Of a stretch of 64,000 nt of DNA, positions 35,646 through 43,487 are shown one piece after another. The notes below the pieces were generated by a model. The model did no database searches. It was not told the origin of the DNA and saw only the letters and a program-made list of their open reading frames with translations. The DNA comes from CBDBJL01 sp965206365 (GTDB lineage: Bacteria; Pseudomonadota; Alphaproteobacteria; JABAAW01; JAHZMA01). The position numbers were made by a program, and so were the translations under genes. The DNA is taken from the NCBI GenBank assembly GCA_965206365.1, contig CBDBJL010000005.1, forward strand, positions 1-64,000, read 5' to 3'. Each line of letters starts with the position of its first letter. Position 1 is the stretch's first letter.

Positions 35646-37274
35646 ATGAAAGTCGGAGTAAATATTCAAAGAATTCAATTATTGGTCCAAGCTGTTATTA
35701 ATCGGGTTTCGGTCAGCCCGCCATTATTTATGGTGATCGTAAGTTTTGTTCTATTGTTGGATTTGTTTGAAAGGACAATATGGGAATTTAGTTCATATGA
35801 TGCCTTTACGAGCGATTTTGTATAGATGGCAAAAGCCAAATTTAATCTATGGTTTGGCAGCGGTATTTTTTGTTTTAAATCTTAGTAGCATTTATCTTTT
35901 GAATATAAAAGGCTTTGTAGGGCTAGGGTTTTACTGGAAATTTTGGTATTATCTCTGGTTGGCTTTGTGTTTTTTATCATTTTGGCAAAAAGTGAAAAAT
36001 GGTTTTTTCCTGTTGCTAGCTTCCTATCAGTAGCGTTTGTAACGCTGACGATATTATGGGGGGAGTCAACAGCTCTTATTGATAGAATTTCACTTTTTCT
36101 TGCTTCTGAAGGGTTGCCCGTCGATATTATTGATATTGATGAAGAAAATTTCACTGCACATAAATTTGTGAAAACACCTAATATTTATCTTTTATCATTT
36201 GATGCGCTGATTCCTGAGAGAATCGTGGATAAATTCTTAGAAATAGAAAATAAAGAGGTTCCAGCCTATATTACAACCTTAAAACAGCTAAATGCAAATA
36301 TTATCCCCAATGTATTTTCTAATTCTAAGGAGAGCGTCTCATCATTTGCTGCGCTACTCGCTTTAGACTTGGAGTGGATTAAAAAAATTAAAGATCGGCG
36401 CGCTATAGTGATGGGGGTACAATCCAGCCCAGGCTATAAAATTTTGCAGGAGAATAATTATGAAATTCAATTCACTTATGAAACAAATTATTTTGAAACA
36501 GATTATTTTTTGGCGGTTGGAAATAACCGTAAACTGAAATTTTCTCTTGAAGAAAAAGAAAAAAGCAAATTAATTTATAAGCCAAATTATTTTTCAGTGG
36601 ATGGTAAAATTATATATTTTTATGGTAAGTCGATAGGGTTTTGCACGCATGTAGTTCCACAAGTATTTTTTGGGTATTGCTCTCTTAGAAAGGATAGAAA
36701 TACTAGAAAAGATATTTATGATTATAGTTTGCAACGAGCCTTAAATTTAGAAAAACCTACTTTTATAATAAGTTATTATGATTTACCCCGCCAGGCATGG
36801 CATGCAGGAAGTATGACTTTTTACAAAGATCAAGATTTGCTTAAATATAGTCAGGATTTTTTAGAAAATTCTAAAATAGTGGCAGAAGTAATCAAAAAAA
36901 ATGTTGCTTTGATTCGTGAAAATGATCCTAATGGCATTATTATTATTTTTGGGGATCATGGAACAAGGGTTATAGACAGTGGCAAAGCTAGCATGATAAT
37001 CTCAGATAATTGGCCATACGAACCTAAAAGCAACCTTAAAGAATTGCCCGCAGATAGCCCGGTGAGTCGGGTTGATATTATTCAGGATCGTCAGGCGGTG
37101 ATTTTGGCAGTGTTAGATCCACATGGCTGCAGGTTACGTGGAGAGAAATTAACAACACTAGATGATATGATGCTTAACTTGATGGAATGTTTAAGTGGTG
37201 GCAAATCCGTGCTTAAGAATCGCGTGGATAATCAGAATAAATATATTGATTATCTTTATGATACTATAGAATGA
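35646..37274 (+). pseudogene. sulfatase / LTA-synthase-like membrane protein, frameshifted at the N-terminus
   Basis: Three frames in order recover an N-terminal membrane domain (FVLLLDLFERTIWEFSSYDAF; LIYGLAAVFFVLNLSSIYLL; LVGFVFFIILAKSEKW), with shifts near 35825 and 35943. The third frame then runs uninterrupted to 37274 and holds a periplasmic alkaline-phosphatase-superfamily domain: LLSFDAL as the first metal site, NSKESVSSFAALL near the nucleophile position, and IIIFGDHGTRV as the last metal site. Relatives transfer phosphoethanolamine or phosphoglycerol to envelope glycans. The long frame has only a TTG start, so it may be untranslated. Confidence 0.6.
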
Positions 37275-37362
37275 TGGTTGTAGTATTAACGATTTATTAG
37301 CAATAAGGGCTTAGTTTTAGAAGCTGTTGCTATATTAAGAGCCATGGGTTATTACATAAATT

Positions 37363-39228
37363 ATGGTCAAGATCTCTGATATTTTAGAGCAAGATTCGAT
37401 CTATGCTTTGCTGGAAGATTCTTATTCTCAGGCAGGTAATTTTCTTTTTACAGATCCTGTGGGTGAGATTATCGCCCAGTGCGAAACTCAGATCGCTTCT
37501 GCGCTAGCGCGCCTTGATGAATATAAAAATCAAGGGTTTTATTTGTGTGGTTATTTTTCCTATGAGGCAGGGTATTTCTTTATTGATCAAAAGCTTAAAT
37601 CTGATTTTGCTTTGAAAACGCCTCTCCTACATTTTTTTGCTTTCAAAACGTTACATCGCTTTAGTAAGCAAGATATGGTAGAATTTCTCAATTCGCATCA
37701 TGCCAGGGATCATCAGATCGGGGATCATCGCTTAGGGAAACAATCCAAATTTTGTATCTTTAATATTCAATTGAGCCAAACGCAAGAGCAATATCGCCTT
37801 ATATTTCAGCAAATTAAAGAACATATTAGGCAGGGAGATCTTTATCAAATTAACTATACCCTAGTTTATAAGTTTCAATTCTATGGGAATATTTTAGATT
37901 TTTATCAACGATTGCGTAGCAAACAAAAAGTAGAATTTGCCGGCATTCTCCAATTTCCTCAAAAGAAAATTATTTCCTTATCGCCGGAATTGTTTCTTAG
38001 AAAAACCGGAAATTCGCTTGTTTCCAAGCCGATGAAAGGCACAGTGAAACGTAGCGAACATGCTGATGAGGATGCAAAAAACAGAGAATTTTTACAAAAA
38101 GATCCAAAAACGCTTTCTGAAAATATTATGATTGTTGATTTAATTAGAAATGATATGGGAAAAATTTGCCGTACAGGCTCTGTACAGGTTGATAATTTAT
38201 TTCAAGTGCAAACTTTTCATACTTTGCATCAAATGATTTCAACCGTAAGCGGGAAATTGGAAGCTGACATTACATTTTACGATATTTTGCAGGCTTTATT
38301 TCCTTGTGGCTCAGTTACAGGCGCGCCTAAAATTAGAGCTATGGAGATTATTGCGCAATTAGAAACTGAAGCGCGTGGGGTTTATACCGGAGCTATGGGT
38401 TATATTCTTCCCGATGGAGATTTTTGTTTCAATGTTCCGATTAGAACGATTATGATTGATCATGAAAATCATGCCGAAATGGGGATTGGTAGTGGTATTG
38501 TTGATGAGAGTGAGGTGGATGCGGAGTTTCAGGAATGTCTTTTGAAGGCAAATTTTCTAACCTCGCTGAATCATAATTTTCATTTGCTTGAAACTTTGCA
38601 ATATTGTGCGCAAAATCAAGAATTTTTGCGTCTTAAGCAACATTTGCATCGCTTATCGGCATCAGCAGATTTTTTTGGATTTTACTATTGTGATGAGAAA
38701 GTTCACAAGGCATTGCAAGCTTGTGTAGAAAATATAATGATTAGGAATCATAAAATAAGGCTACAATTTTTTCATGATGGTGAGGTTAAGCTACAAGCTT
38801 ACGCGCTTGATGAACAGCCTGCAGTGCAAGTTAATCGTGTGCTTGTAAGTGAGATGAGGGTAGATCATAGATGCGTTTTTCAGTATCACAAAACCTCACA
38901 TCGAGATCTCTACGAAACTGAATATCAAAAAGCCACGGATAAAGGCTATTATGATGTTATTTTTTGTAATGGAAATGGAGAAATTGCTGAGGCAAGTCGA
39001 CATAATATTTTTGTGCGCTATGGGGAGCAGTGGCTAACTCCTCCGGTTTCTTCTGGAGCTTTGCCGGGGGTTTATCGGGAAATTTTTCTCCAAAAAAATC
39101 AAGCTTTGGAAACAATGCTCACATTGCAAGATTTGGTTGATAGTGATGAAATTATTGTAACCAACTCTGTAAGGGGCGCTGTTTCTGTTATGCTTGATTC
39201 CTCTGTTACGGATAGAAATCGGGAATAA
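37363..39228 (+). CDS. pabBC: aminodeoxychorismate synthase component I fused to aminodeoxychorismate lyase
   Basis: A 621-residue fusion. Residues 1-390 are the chorismate-binding PabB domain (KPMKGTVKRSEHADEDAKN, SENIMIVDLIRND, LFPCGSVTGAPKIRAMEII, MGIGSGIVDESE). Residues 400-621 are a class IV PLP lyase (PabC) with EIAEASRHNIFV and ALPGVYREIFL. Together they turn chorismate into p-aminobenzoate for folate synthesis. The amidotransferase partner follows eight bases downstream. The KPMKGT motif fits PabB rather than anthranilate synthase. Confidence 0.92.
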   Translation: MVKISDILEQDSIYALLEDSYSQAGNFLFTDPVGEIIAQCETQIASALARLDEYKNQGFYLCGYFSYEAGYFFIDQKLKSDFALKTPLLHFFAFKTLHRFSKQDMVEFLNSHHARDHQIGDHRLGKQSKFCIFNIQLSQTQEQYRLIFQQIKEHIRQGDLYQINYTLVYKFQFYGNILDFYQRLRSKQKVEFAGILQFPQKKIISLSPELFLRKTGNSLVSKPMKGTVKRSEHADEDAKNREFLQKDPKTLSENIMIVDLIRNDMGKICRTGSVQVDNLFQVQTFHTLHQMISTVSGKLEADITFYDILQALFPCGSVTGAPKIRAMEIIAQLETEARGVYTGAMGYILPDGDFCFNVPIRTIMIDHENHAEMGIGSGIVDESEVDAEFQECLLKANFLTSLNHNFHLLETLQYCAQNQEFLRLKQHLHRLSASADFFGFYYCDEKVHKALQACVENIMIRNHKIRLQFFHDGEVKLQAYALDEQPAVQVNRVLVSEMRVDHRCVFQYHKTSHRDLYETEYQKATDKGYYDVIFCNGNGEIAEASRHNIFVRYGEQWLTPPVSSGALPGVYREIFLQKNQALETMLTLQDLVDSDEIIVTNSVRGAVSVMLDSSVTDRNRE

Positions 39229-39236
39229 GAAGGGCA

Positions 39237-39818
39237 ATGTTACTCCTTATCGATAATTATGATTCTTTTACTTATAATATTGTTCAATATTTAAGGGAAC
39301 TTGGGCAAGAAGCTGTGGTGATTAAAAATGATCGTTTATCGCTTGCTGAGATTATTGCTTTGGCTCCGCAGAAAATTATTATTTCGCCAGGACCTGGCAG
39401 GCCTGAAGATTCGGGGATTTTGCTCGAGGCTCTGTTACATTTCGCTGATTTGGTTCCGATACTAGGCATATGTTTGGGGCATCAAGCGATTGCACAGGCT
39501 TTTGGGGGGCAAGTTGTGCTTGCTAGGCGCGTTATGCATGGGAAGGCTTCGTTGATTCATCATTCGCAAACAGGCTTATTTGCAAATATTCCATCGCCAC
39601 TGCAAGTTGGACGGTATCATTCTTTGATTGTGGATCTAGAAACTTTGCCGGCAGAAATTGAAATTCTGGCATGGTGCGGAGCCGAGGGTCAAGAATATGA
39701 AATTATGGGGATTCAACATAAGGATTATCCGATTATCGGGGTACAGTTTCATCCAGAATCTATCCTTTCAGATCATGGGCATAGAATATTACAGAATTTT
39801 TTAGAAATTTATCAATAA
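39237..39818 (+). CDS. pabA: aminodeoxychorismate synthase amidotransferase component
   Basis: A 193-residue class I glutamine amidotransferase: LLIDNYDSFTYNIVQYL, ISPGPGRPED, nucleophile Cys79 in PILGICLGHQAIAQAFGG, and VQFHPESILSDHG with the catalytic His and Glu. It supplies ammonia from glutamine to PabB. TrpG is very similar, but the adjacent pabBC fusion and absence of other trp genes favour PabA. Confidence 0.9.
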   Translation: MLLLIDNYDSFTYNIVQYLRELGQEAVVIKNDRLSLAEIIALAPQKIIISPGPGRPEDSGILLEALLHFADLVPILGICLGHQAIAQAFGGQVVLARRVMHGKASLIHHSQTGLFANIPSPLQVGRYHSLIVDLETLPAEIEILAWCGAEGQEYEIMGIQHKDYPIIGVQFHPESILSDHGHRILQNFLEIYQ

Positions 39819-39900
39819 ATTCAAGCAAGGATGCACAGTATGTTTTGCCCTAAATCTTGTTGGATAGATTTTTATGCTTTGCAGTAAGATCAAAGCCATT

Positions 39901-40250
39901 TCAGTATTGCTGATCAAGAAACATAGAGCCAAAAATGCACCAACATGAAAATAAATCTTGGTAATGATTTTTTATCGGTTGTAGTAATAGGCTTTGAAAT
40001 AATTTTCCCATTTCTTTCTTTAATACCAATAACAGCTTGCTTCTCGGCAATATCTCTGCCTTTACCTTTTGCTGCCTTTTTGCCCCCAAAATAAGTTTCA
40101 TCAACTTCTACAATTCCATTCAATATCTGATCATAATTGTTATTGTATGTTTCTCTAATTCTCATGGCTAAGTGCCAAGCTGATTTTTGGGTAATTCCTA
40201 AATCACTTGCTAATTTTGTGCTAGCAATTCCTTCATGTTCTATATCCTAA
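39901..40250 (-). pseudogene. IS1595-type transposase remnant
   Basis: A minus-strand frame reads GIASTKLASDLGITQKSAWHLAMRIRE, then GIVEVDETYFGGKKAAKGKG, the first catalytic region of ISXO2-like DDE transposases of the IS1595 family. The N-terminal zinc-binding part is absent (a stop precedes residue 1 of the fragment) and the frame ends soon after the first catalytic aspartate region, with the remaining two thirds missing. I found no clear terminal inverted repeats. Confidence 0.8.
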
Positions 40251-40363
40251 ATTGTTGCTTGCATAATTGTATTTTTTTGGCACACATATTGATTAACCTA
40301 TTGATTTTTATAGTTTATTATAATAAATAATCTTGAATGTAAAGTTGGATATGGGATAAAATA

Positions 40364-40726
40364 ATGGAAGATTTGAATTCACAATTATTAGAACAGTTTG
40401 AACGAAAACAAGCACAGAATAATCGCAAAATGGGGAATTTTGTTTATATCTTATTAATGGGTATAGTAGCAATCACCAAAGGTTTTAATGTAGCCAGTCT
40501 TGCATTTTTTGTGGTAGGATTATTTTTGTTCTTTTTAGGATATTTAGTTTGCGATATTATTCATAAAGCTAGAGTAGTTACAATAAAAAGTGAAGTAAAG
40601 AATATTATTCTTCAATATCATATAATCATACCCCACAAACTAAACAACGTGCTCAACAGTCATTACAGGTACACTGCAACTTCCGAACAATCCTTGCAAC
40701 TCATTTCACATATAGAAAGCTTGTAG
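40364..40726 (+). CDS. small two-helix membrane protein
   Basis: A 120-residue protein that I cannot assign to a family. Residues 1-22 are polar and likely helical (EQFERKQAQNNRK), two hydrophobic segments span residues about 25-40 and 44-65, and the rest is a soluble C-terminal part with basic and polar residues. It ends one base before the Cas2-like gene, which has little space for its own leader, so the two genes probably form a unit. AT content is high and the neighbour is a transposase remnant, suggesting acquired DNA. Confidence 0.6.
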   Translation: MEDLNSQLLEQFERKQAQNNRKMGNFVYILLMGIVAITKGFNVASLAFFVVGLFLFFLGYLVCDIIHKARVVTIKSEVKNIILQYHIIIPHKLNNVLNSHYRYTATSEQSLQLISHIESL

Positions 40727-40727
40727 A

Positions 40728-40979
40728 ATGAAAGAATATATAATAGCTTATGATTTACATGATGCAGGTTCTGCGGATTATGGCAAAATAGAAGATGCTA
40801 TTTCACGAGTAGATGATCGTGCAGAGCCTGTGCAAAAATCCGTTTGGATTGTCGTAACAGATATGAGTAGAAATTCTTTGTTTCATAAAATTGATAAATG
40901 TATAAAGAAAAAGGATAGATTATTGGTAGCTGAATTAGGTAAGGGAATAAAAGGGAAAAATTCTATTTATAATGATTAG
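40728..40979 (+). CDS. orphan Cas2-like / SinR-family protein
   Basis: An 83-residue protein. The N-terminal strand KEYIIAYDLHD with Asp9, a central helix, and QKSVWIVVTD (residues 36-45) follow the ferredoxin-like pattern of Cas2 and VapD; the closest group I recall is the small SinR-annotated proteins found in phages and islands. DRLLVAELG gives the last strand. No CRISPR array or cas1 is nearby, so an adaptation role is unlikely; RNase or toxin-like activity is possible by fold analogy only. It is coupled to the membrane-protein gene upstream. Confidence 0.6.
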   Translation: MKEYIIAYDLHDAGSADYGKIEDAISRVDDRAEPVQKSVWIVVTDMSRNSLFHKIDKCIKKKDRLLVAELGKGIKGKNSIYND

Positions 40980-41029
40980 ACAAAATCTAACCCAGCCTAC
41001 TACCATCATCAAATTCAATGTGTCTCTCT

Positions 41030-41152
41030 TTATACATTTTTTATCAGTTTTCTACCCATTGTATATTCGGGTACTTCTCCTGCATAAAAATACACTCTTA
41101 ATAGTTTAGCGATATAGTGTGGTATCCATATTCTTATTGATAATTTTTCCAT
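41030..41152 (-). CDS. small ORF of 40 codons with a strong ribosome binding site
   Basis: The minus strand shows AAAAGGAG eight bases before an ATG, opening a 40-codon frame (starts MEKLSIRIWIPHYIAKLLRV, ends GRKLIKNV). It is basic with an amphipathic, aromatic N-terminal half. No family is recognised. The spacing of the ribosome binding site is the main support. Confidence 0.4.
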   Translation of the reverse strand: MEKLSIRIWIPHYIAKLLRVYFYAGEVPEYTMGRKLIKNV

Positions 41153-41340
41153 GCTTAAAACTCCTTTTATTTATAAAATAAGTTCATGTAGAAAACTTGT
41201 GGGAAATACTTTTATTCTTTATAAAACATTGCATATAATTGGGGTTGTTTATCATTTTAAAAGGAATATTTGGTAAAATATGGCTGTTGTTATTTCCATG
41301 AAAAGGAATAGATAGTAAAATTTATATTGATTTTTTGAAT

Positions 41341-41359
41341 AAGAATGATTATCGTTACC
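41341..41359 (-). promoter_or_regulatory. Fur-like box 1
   Basis: Read on the minus strand, GGTAACGATAATCATTCTT matches the 19-bp Fur consensus GATAATGATAATCATTATC at 14-15 positions, by eye. It lies about 65 bp before the start of the P19-like iron protein gene. Confidence 0.6.
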
Positions 41360-41368
41360 AACACTAGT

Positions 41369-41387
41369 GATAATAGTTATTATTCGC
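41369..41387 (+). promoter_or_regulatory. Fur-like box 2
   Basis: GATAATAGTTATTATTCGC matches the Fur consensus at about 13 of 19 positions. The distance to box 1 is 28 bp centre to centre. Confidence 0.45.
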
Positions 41388-41422
41388 ATTAATAATTTTT
41401 ATTTCCAAAGAGGTTGAGATTT

Positions 41423-41971
41423 ATGTTCAATAAATTATTTGTTATTTTGCCGATTATCGTGATCAATTTTATCACAGCGCATGCGCTTGAGTTAGTGATT
41501 GGAGAGGAGCGAGTATCTCCCGGTATTATCTTTATTTTCGAAGGTGCGATCAAAGATCAGATTATGCCGGCATCAATCCATCTTCCCGAACAAGAAACGC
41601 ATGTTCATATTGAAGCACGTTCGAATTGGGCTAAGAAGAAAACACCGGAAGGCACAGTTTCAGAAGGGTTTGTACCGTATCTGCATATAACGGCAAAAGT
41701 TACGAATCAAAAAACTGGTTTAAGTACGTTTATTGATTTGCTTCCTCATATTAATTTAATTGATAATTTTCATTACGCTCGAAACATGTCTCTACCGGGT
41801 GCTGTTTCTGATTTATATCGGGTGAAATTTACGATCTTACCCCCATCCTATGTTGATTTAGCTTTGCATAAAGATTGGATCGATAATCATGGGAAAGCCC
41901 TTATACAGAATGTTGTTTTTGAGTATAAGGATGTTAATTTCAAAGCCATTGCGCAAGCATCACGGCGATAA
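41423..41971 (+). CDS. P19/Tp34-type periplasmic iron-transport protein
   Basis: A 182-residue protein from the ATG at 41423, with AGAGG ahead of it. A signal peptide (FVILPIIVINFITAHA) is followed by the Fe2+-transport fold (PF10634): HVHIEARSNW supplies metal-binding His60 and His62, GFVPYLHITAKVTNQKTG is the conserved central strand pair, and LPHINLIDNFHYARNMSLPG carries further His and Met ligands. Campylobacter P19 and related FetP bind copper and iron and work with an FTR1-type permease; no such permease gene is in the window. Fur-like boxes upstream support iron control. Confidence 0.85.
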   Translation: MFNKLFVILPIIVINFITAHALELVIGEERVSPGIIFIFEGAIKDQIMPASIHLPEQETHVHIEARSNWAKKKTPEGTVSEGFVPYLHITAKVTNQKTGLSTFIDLLPHINLIDNFHYARNMSLPGAVSDLYRVKFTILPPSYVDLALHKDWIDNHGKALIQNVVFEYKDVNFKAIAQASRR

Positions 41972-41988
41972 AATTTGGTTGCTAATAA

Positions 41989-42016
41989 TATAGGCAGATA
42001 TGATCATCTGCCTATA
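41989..42016. terminator. hairpin between convergent genes
   Basis: TATAGGCAGAT and ATCTGCCTATA form a perfect 11-bp stem around ATGATC, followed by TTTA. It lies between the iron protein gene and the convergent Rieske oxygenase gene and can serve both. Confidence 0.75.
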
Positions 42017-42054
42017 TTTACAATCTTAATTGTTTTGTTGTTCTTGGGTAAAAA

Positions 42055-43266
42055 TTAATCTTGCGCGATTATTTTATTAATAATTCGTTGGCCGAATTGA
42101 TGTGTAGGCACTTCCCAATAAGGGGATAATCGTCCACCATCATAGGCAGGAGAGAGTCTGCCTTGTTGTAATAATTCAAGCATGCCTACATCCTCACGAT
42201 TGAGATCATCCCATAATTGCAACAAATTTGCGCGTTCTTTTTGGTATTTATCTGCCATCGCCTCGTTATTTACCACAAATACATGTAATTCTTCACGCGT
42301 TAAATCGGGTGCAATGGGGTAAGAAACTAATAATGCAAATTGATCGGGAAACACTTCGGCAGCGAAATGCGGGAAGCATAAAAACCATAAACCTCTTCTT
42401 GTATCTTCTTCAGACAATCCCGGATAGTGGGGTAGCCCTTTGCCCCTTCCAGCTTCTAATTTTGGCACAATATAATCATTATAAAACACATGATTTTTCC
42501 ATTCGCCGGCCCAACGAATATCCATCGGGGCAAATTTTAACAATTGGGGATGAACAGAAAAAACATGATAACCTTCCATATAATTTTCATAGACTAATTT
42601 CCAATTCGCACGCACATGAAATTCAACTTTACCTACCCAGCTAATTTGCGAGAAATCATAATTTTGGGTGCGCGCAAGCATCGGGGCTAGCCATTCTTCT
42701 AGAGGCTCGGCCTTGCCCGAAAGATTAACAAAAATACAACCATTCCACGTTTCGGTGCGAACTTGTCGGAGATCTAATTGCTCACCACCACCAGCTTCAG
42801 CAAAGCGATCAATCTTGTTCGGACCCTGAAAATGTGGGCGCGCTTGCAATGTTCCATCTAGGCGATAATTCCAAGCATGGTAAGGGCAGGTAAAACTAGA
42901 TTTTCGGCATTTCTGGGTAATTAATCGTGCCCCTCGATGGCGACAAACATTATGTAGGGCTTGGATTTTACGGTTTTGAGTTCTAACAATAATCAAAGGT
43001 GAACCCGCAATTTCAATTGGTTTTAGATCTCCAATTTCCGGAATTTCCGCTGCGGCTCCGGCAAACACCCACGAACGAGCCAATATTCTTTCTTGTTCCA
43101 GCTGTAGCCATTCATCGGATCTATAAGCAACATTTGGCAGTCCAGAAGCTTGCGTAATTGTTGCAAAGGCTTGATTGTAACCTTCCATACCCAATAAATC
43201 TTGCACTTTGGTTACCATTTTTTTGTCAATCATTGTTTTATTTTTGTGCTGATTTTTGCGTTCCAT
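42055..43266 (-). CDS. Rieske non-heme iron oxygenase, glycine-betaine-demethylase-like (GbcA-like)
   Basis: A 403-residue oxygenase alpha subunit. The Rieske [2Fe-2S] ligands are Cys108/His110 (CRHRGARL) and Cys127/His130 (CPYHAWNY); the mononuclear iron site includes His234 and His239 (ENYMEGYHVFSVHP). This layout matches GbcA, which demethylates glycine betaine to dimethylglycine, and other quaternary-amine oxygenases. The ATG at 43266 is preceded by AGAGGA; the frame is open further upstream but without a good start. It is divergent from the dimethylglycine-dehydrogenase-like gene, supporting this substrate class. A reductase partner is not in the window. Confidence 0.82.
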   Translation of the reverse strand: MERKNQHKNKTMIDKKMVTKVQDLLGMEGYNQAFATITQASGLPNVAYRSDEWLQLEQERILARSWVFAGAAAEIPEIGDLKPIEIAGSPLIIVRTQNRKIQALHNVCRHRGARLITQKCRKSSFTCPYHAWNYRLDGTLQARPHFQGPNKIDRFAEAGGGEQLDLRQVRTETWNGCIFVNLSGKAEPLEEWLAPMLARTQNYDFSQISWVGKVEFHVRANWKLVYENYMEGYHVFSVHPQLLKFAPMDIRWAGEWKNHVFYNDYIVPKLEAGRGKGLPHYPGLSEEDTRRGLWFLCFPHFAAEVFPDQFALLVSYPIAPDLTREELHVFVVNNEAMADKYQKERANLLQLWDDLNREDVGMLELLQQGRLSPAYDGGRLSPYWEVPTHQFGQRIINKIIAQD

Positions 43267-43487
43267 GTTTTCATATCCTCTTTTTTTAGCTTCCCAAAAT
43301 GACAATAGATAGTAATATATTATTATCACAAATATTGTTAGAATATAAAAAAATCATATTATTTTTATCATGAGGATTAAGCAAAAAATGATTTCTGAAA
43401 TTTCTGTTTTATCGCCAATAAAGCTTATGGTAGGGTTGATCGCAAATAATGCCACAAAAAATTATGCAAATATCATAGGATAAATTC

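Larger units (their letters stand above)
41153..41422. other. promoter region between the small ORF and the iron protein
   Basis: About 270 bp of very AT-rich DNA without a gene. It holds two Fur-like boxes (41341-41387) near the start of the iron protein gene and the start of the minus-strand small ORF at the other end. Confidence 0.5.

Noticed and set aside
39837..40363. Complete insertion sequence
   Set aside because: Only part of the transposase is present and no terminal inverted repeats or target duplication could be found.
40728..40979. Functional CRISPR adaptation gene cas2
   Set aside because: No cas1, other cas genes or repeat array in the window; only the fold pattern is Cas2-like.
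43267..43487. Glycine riboswitch ahead of the betaine genes
   Set aside because: I could not find the paired glycine aptamer pattern in the gap between the divergent genes.
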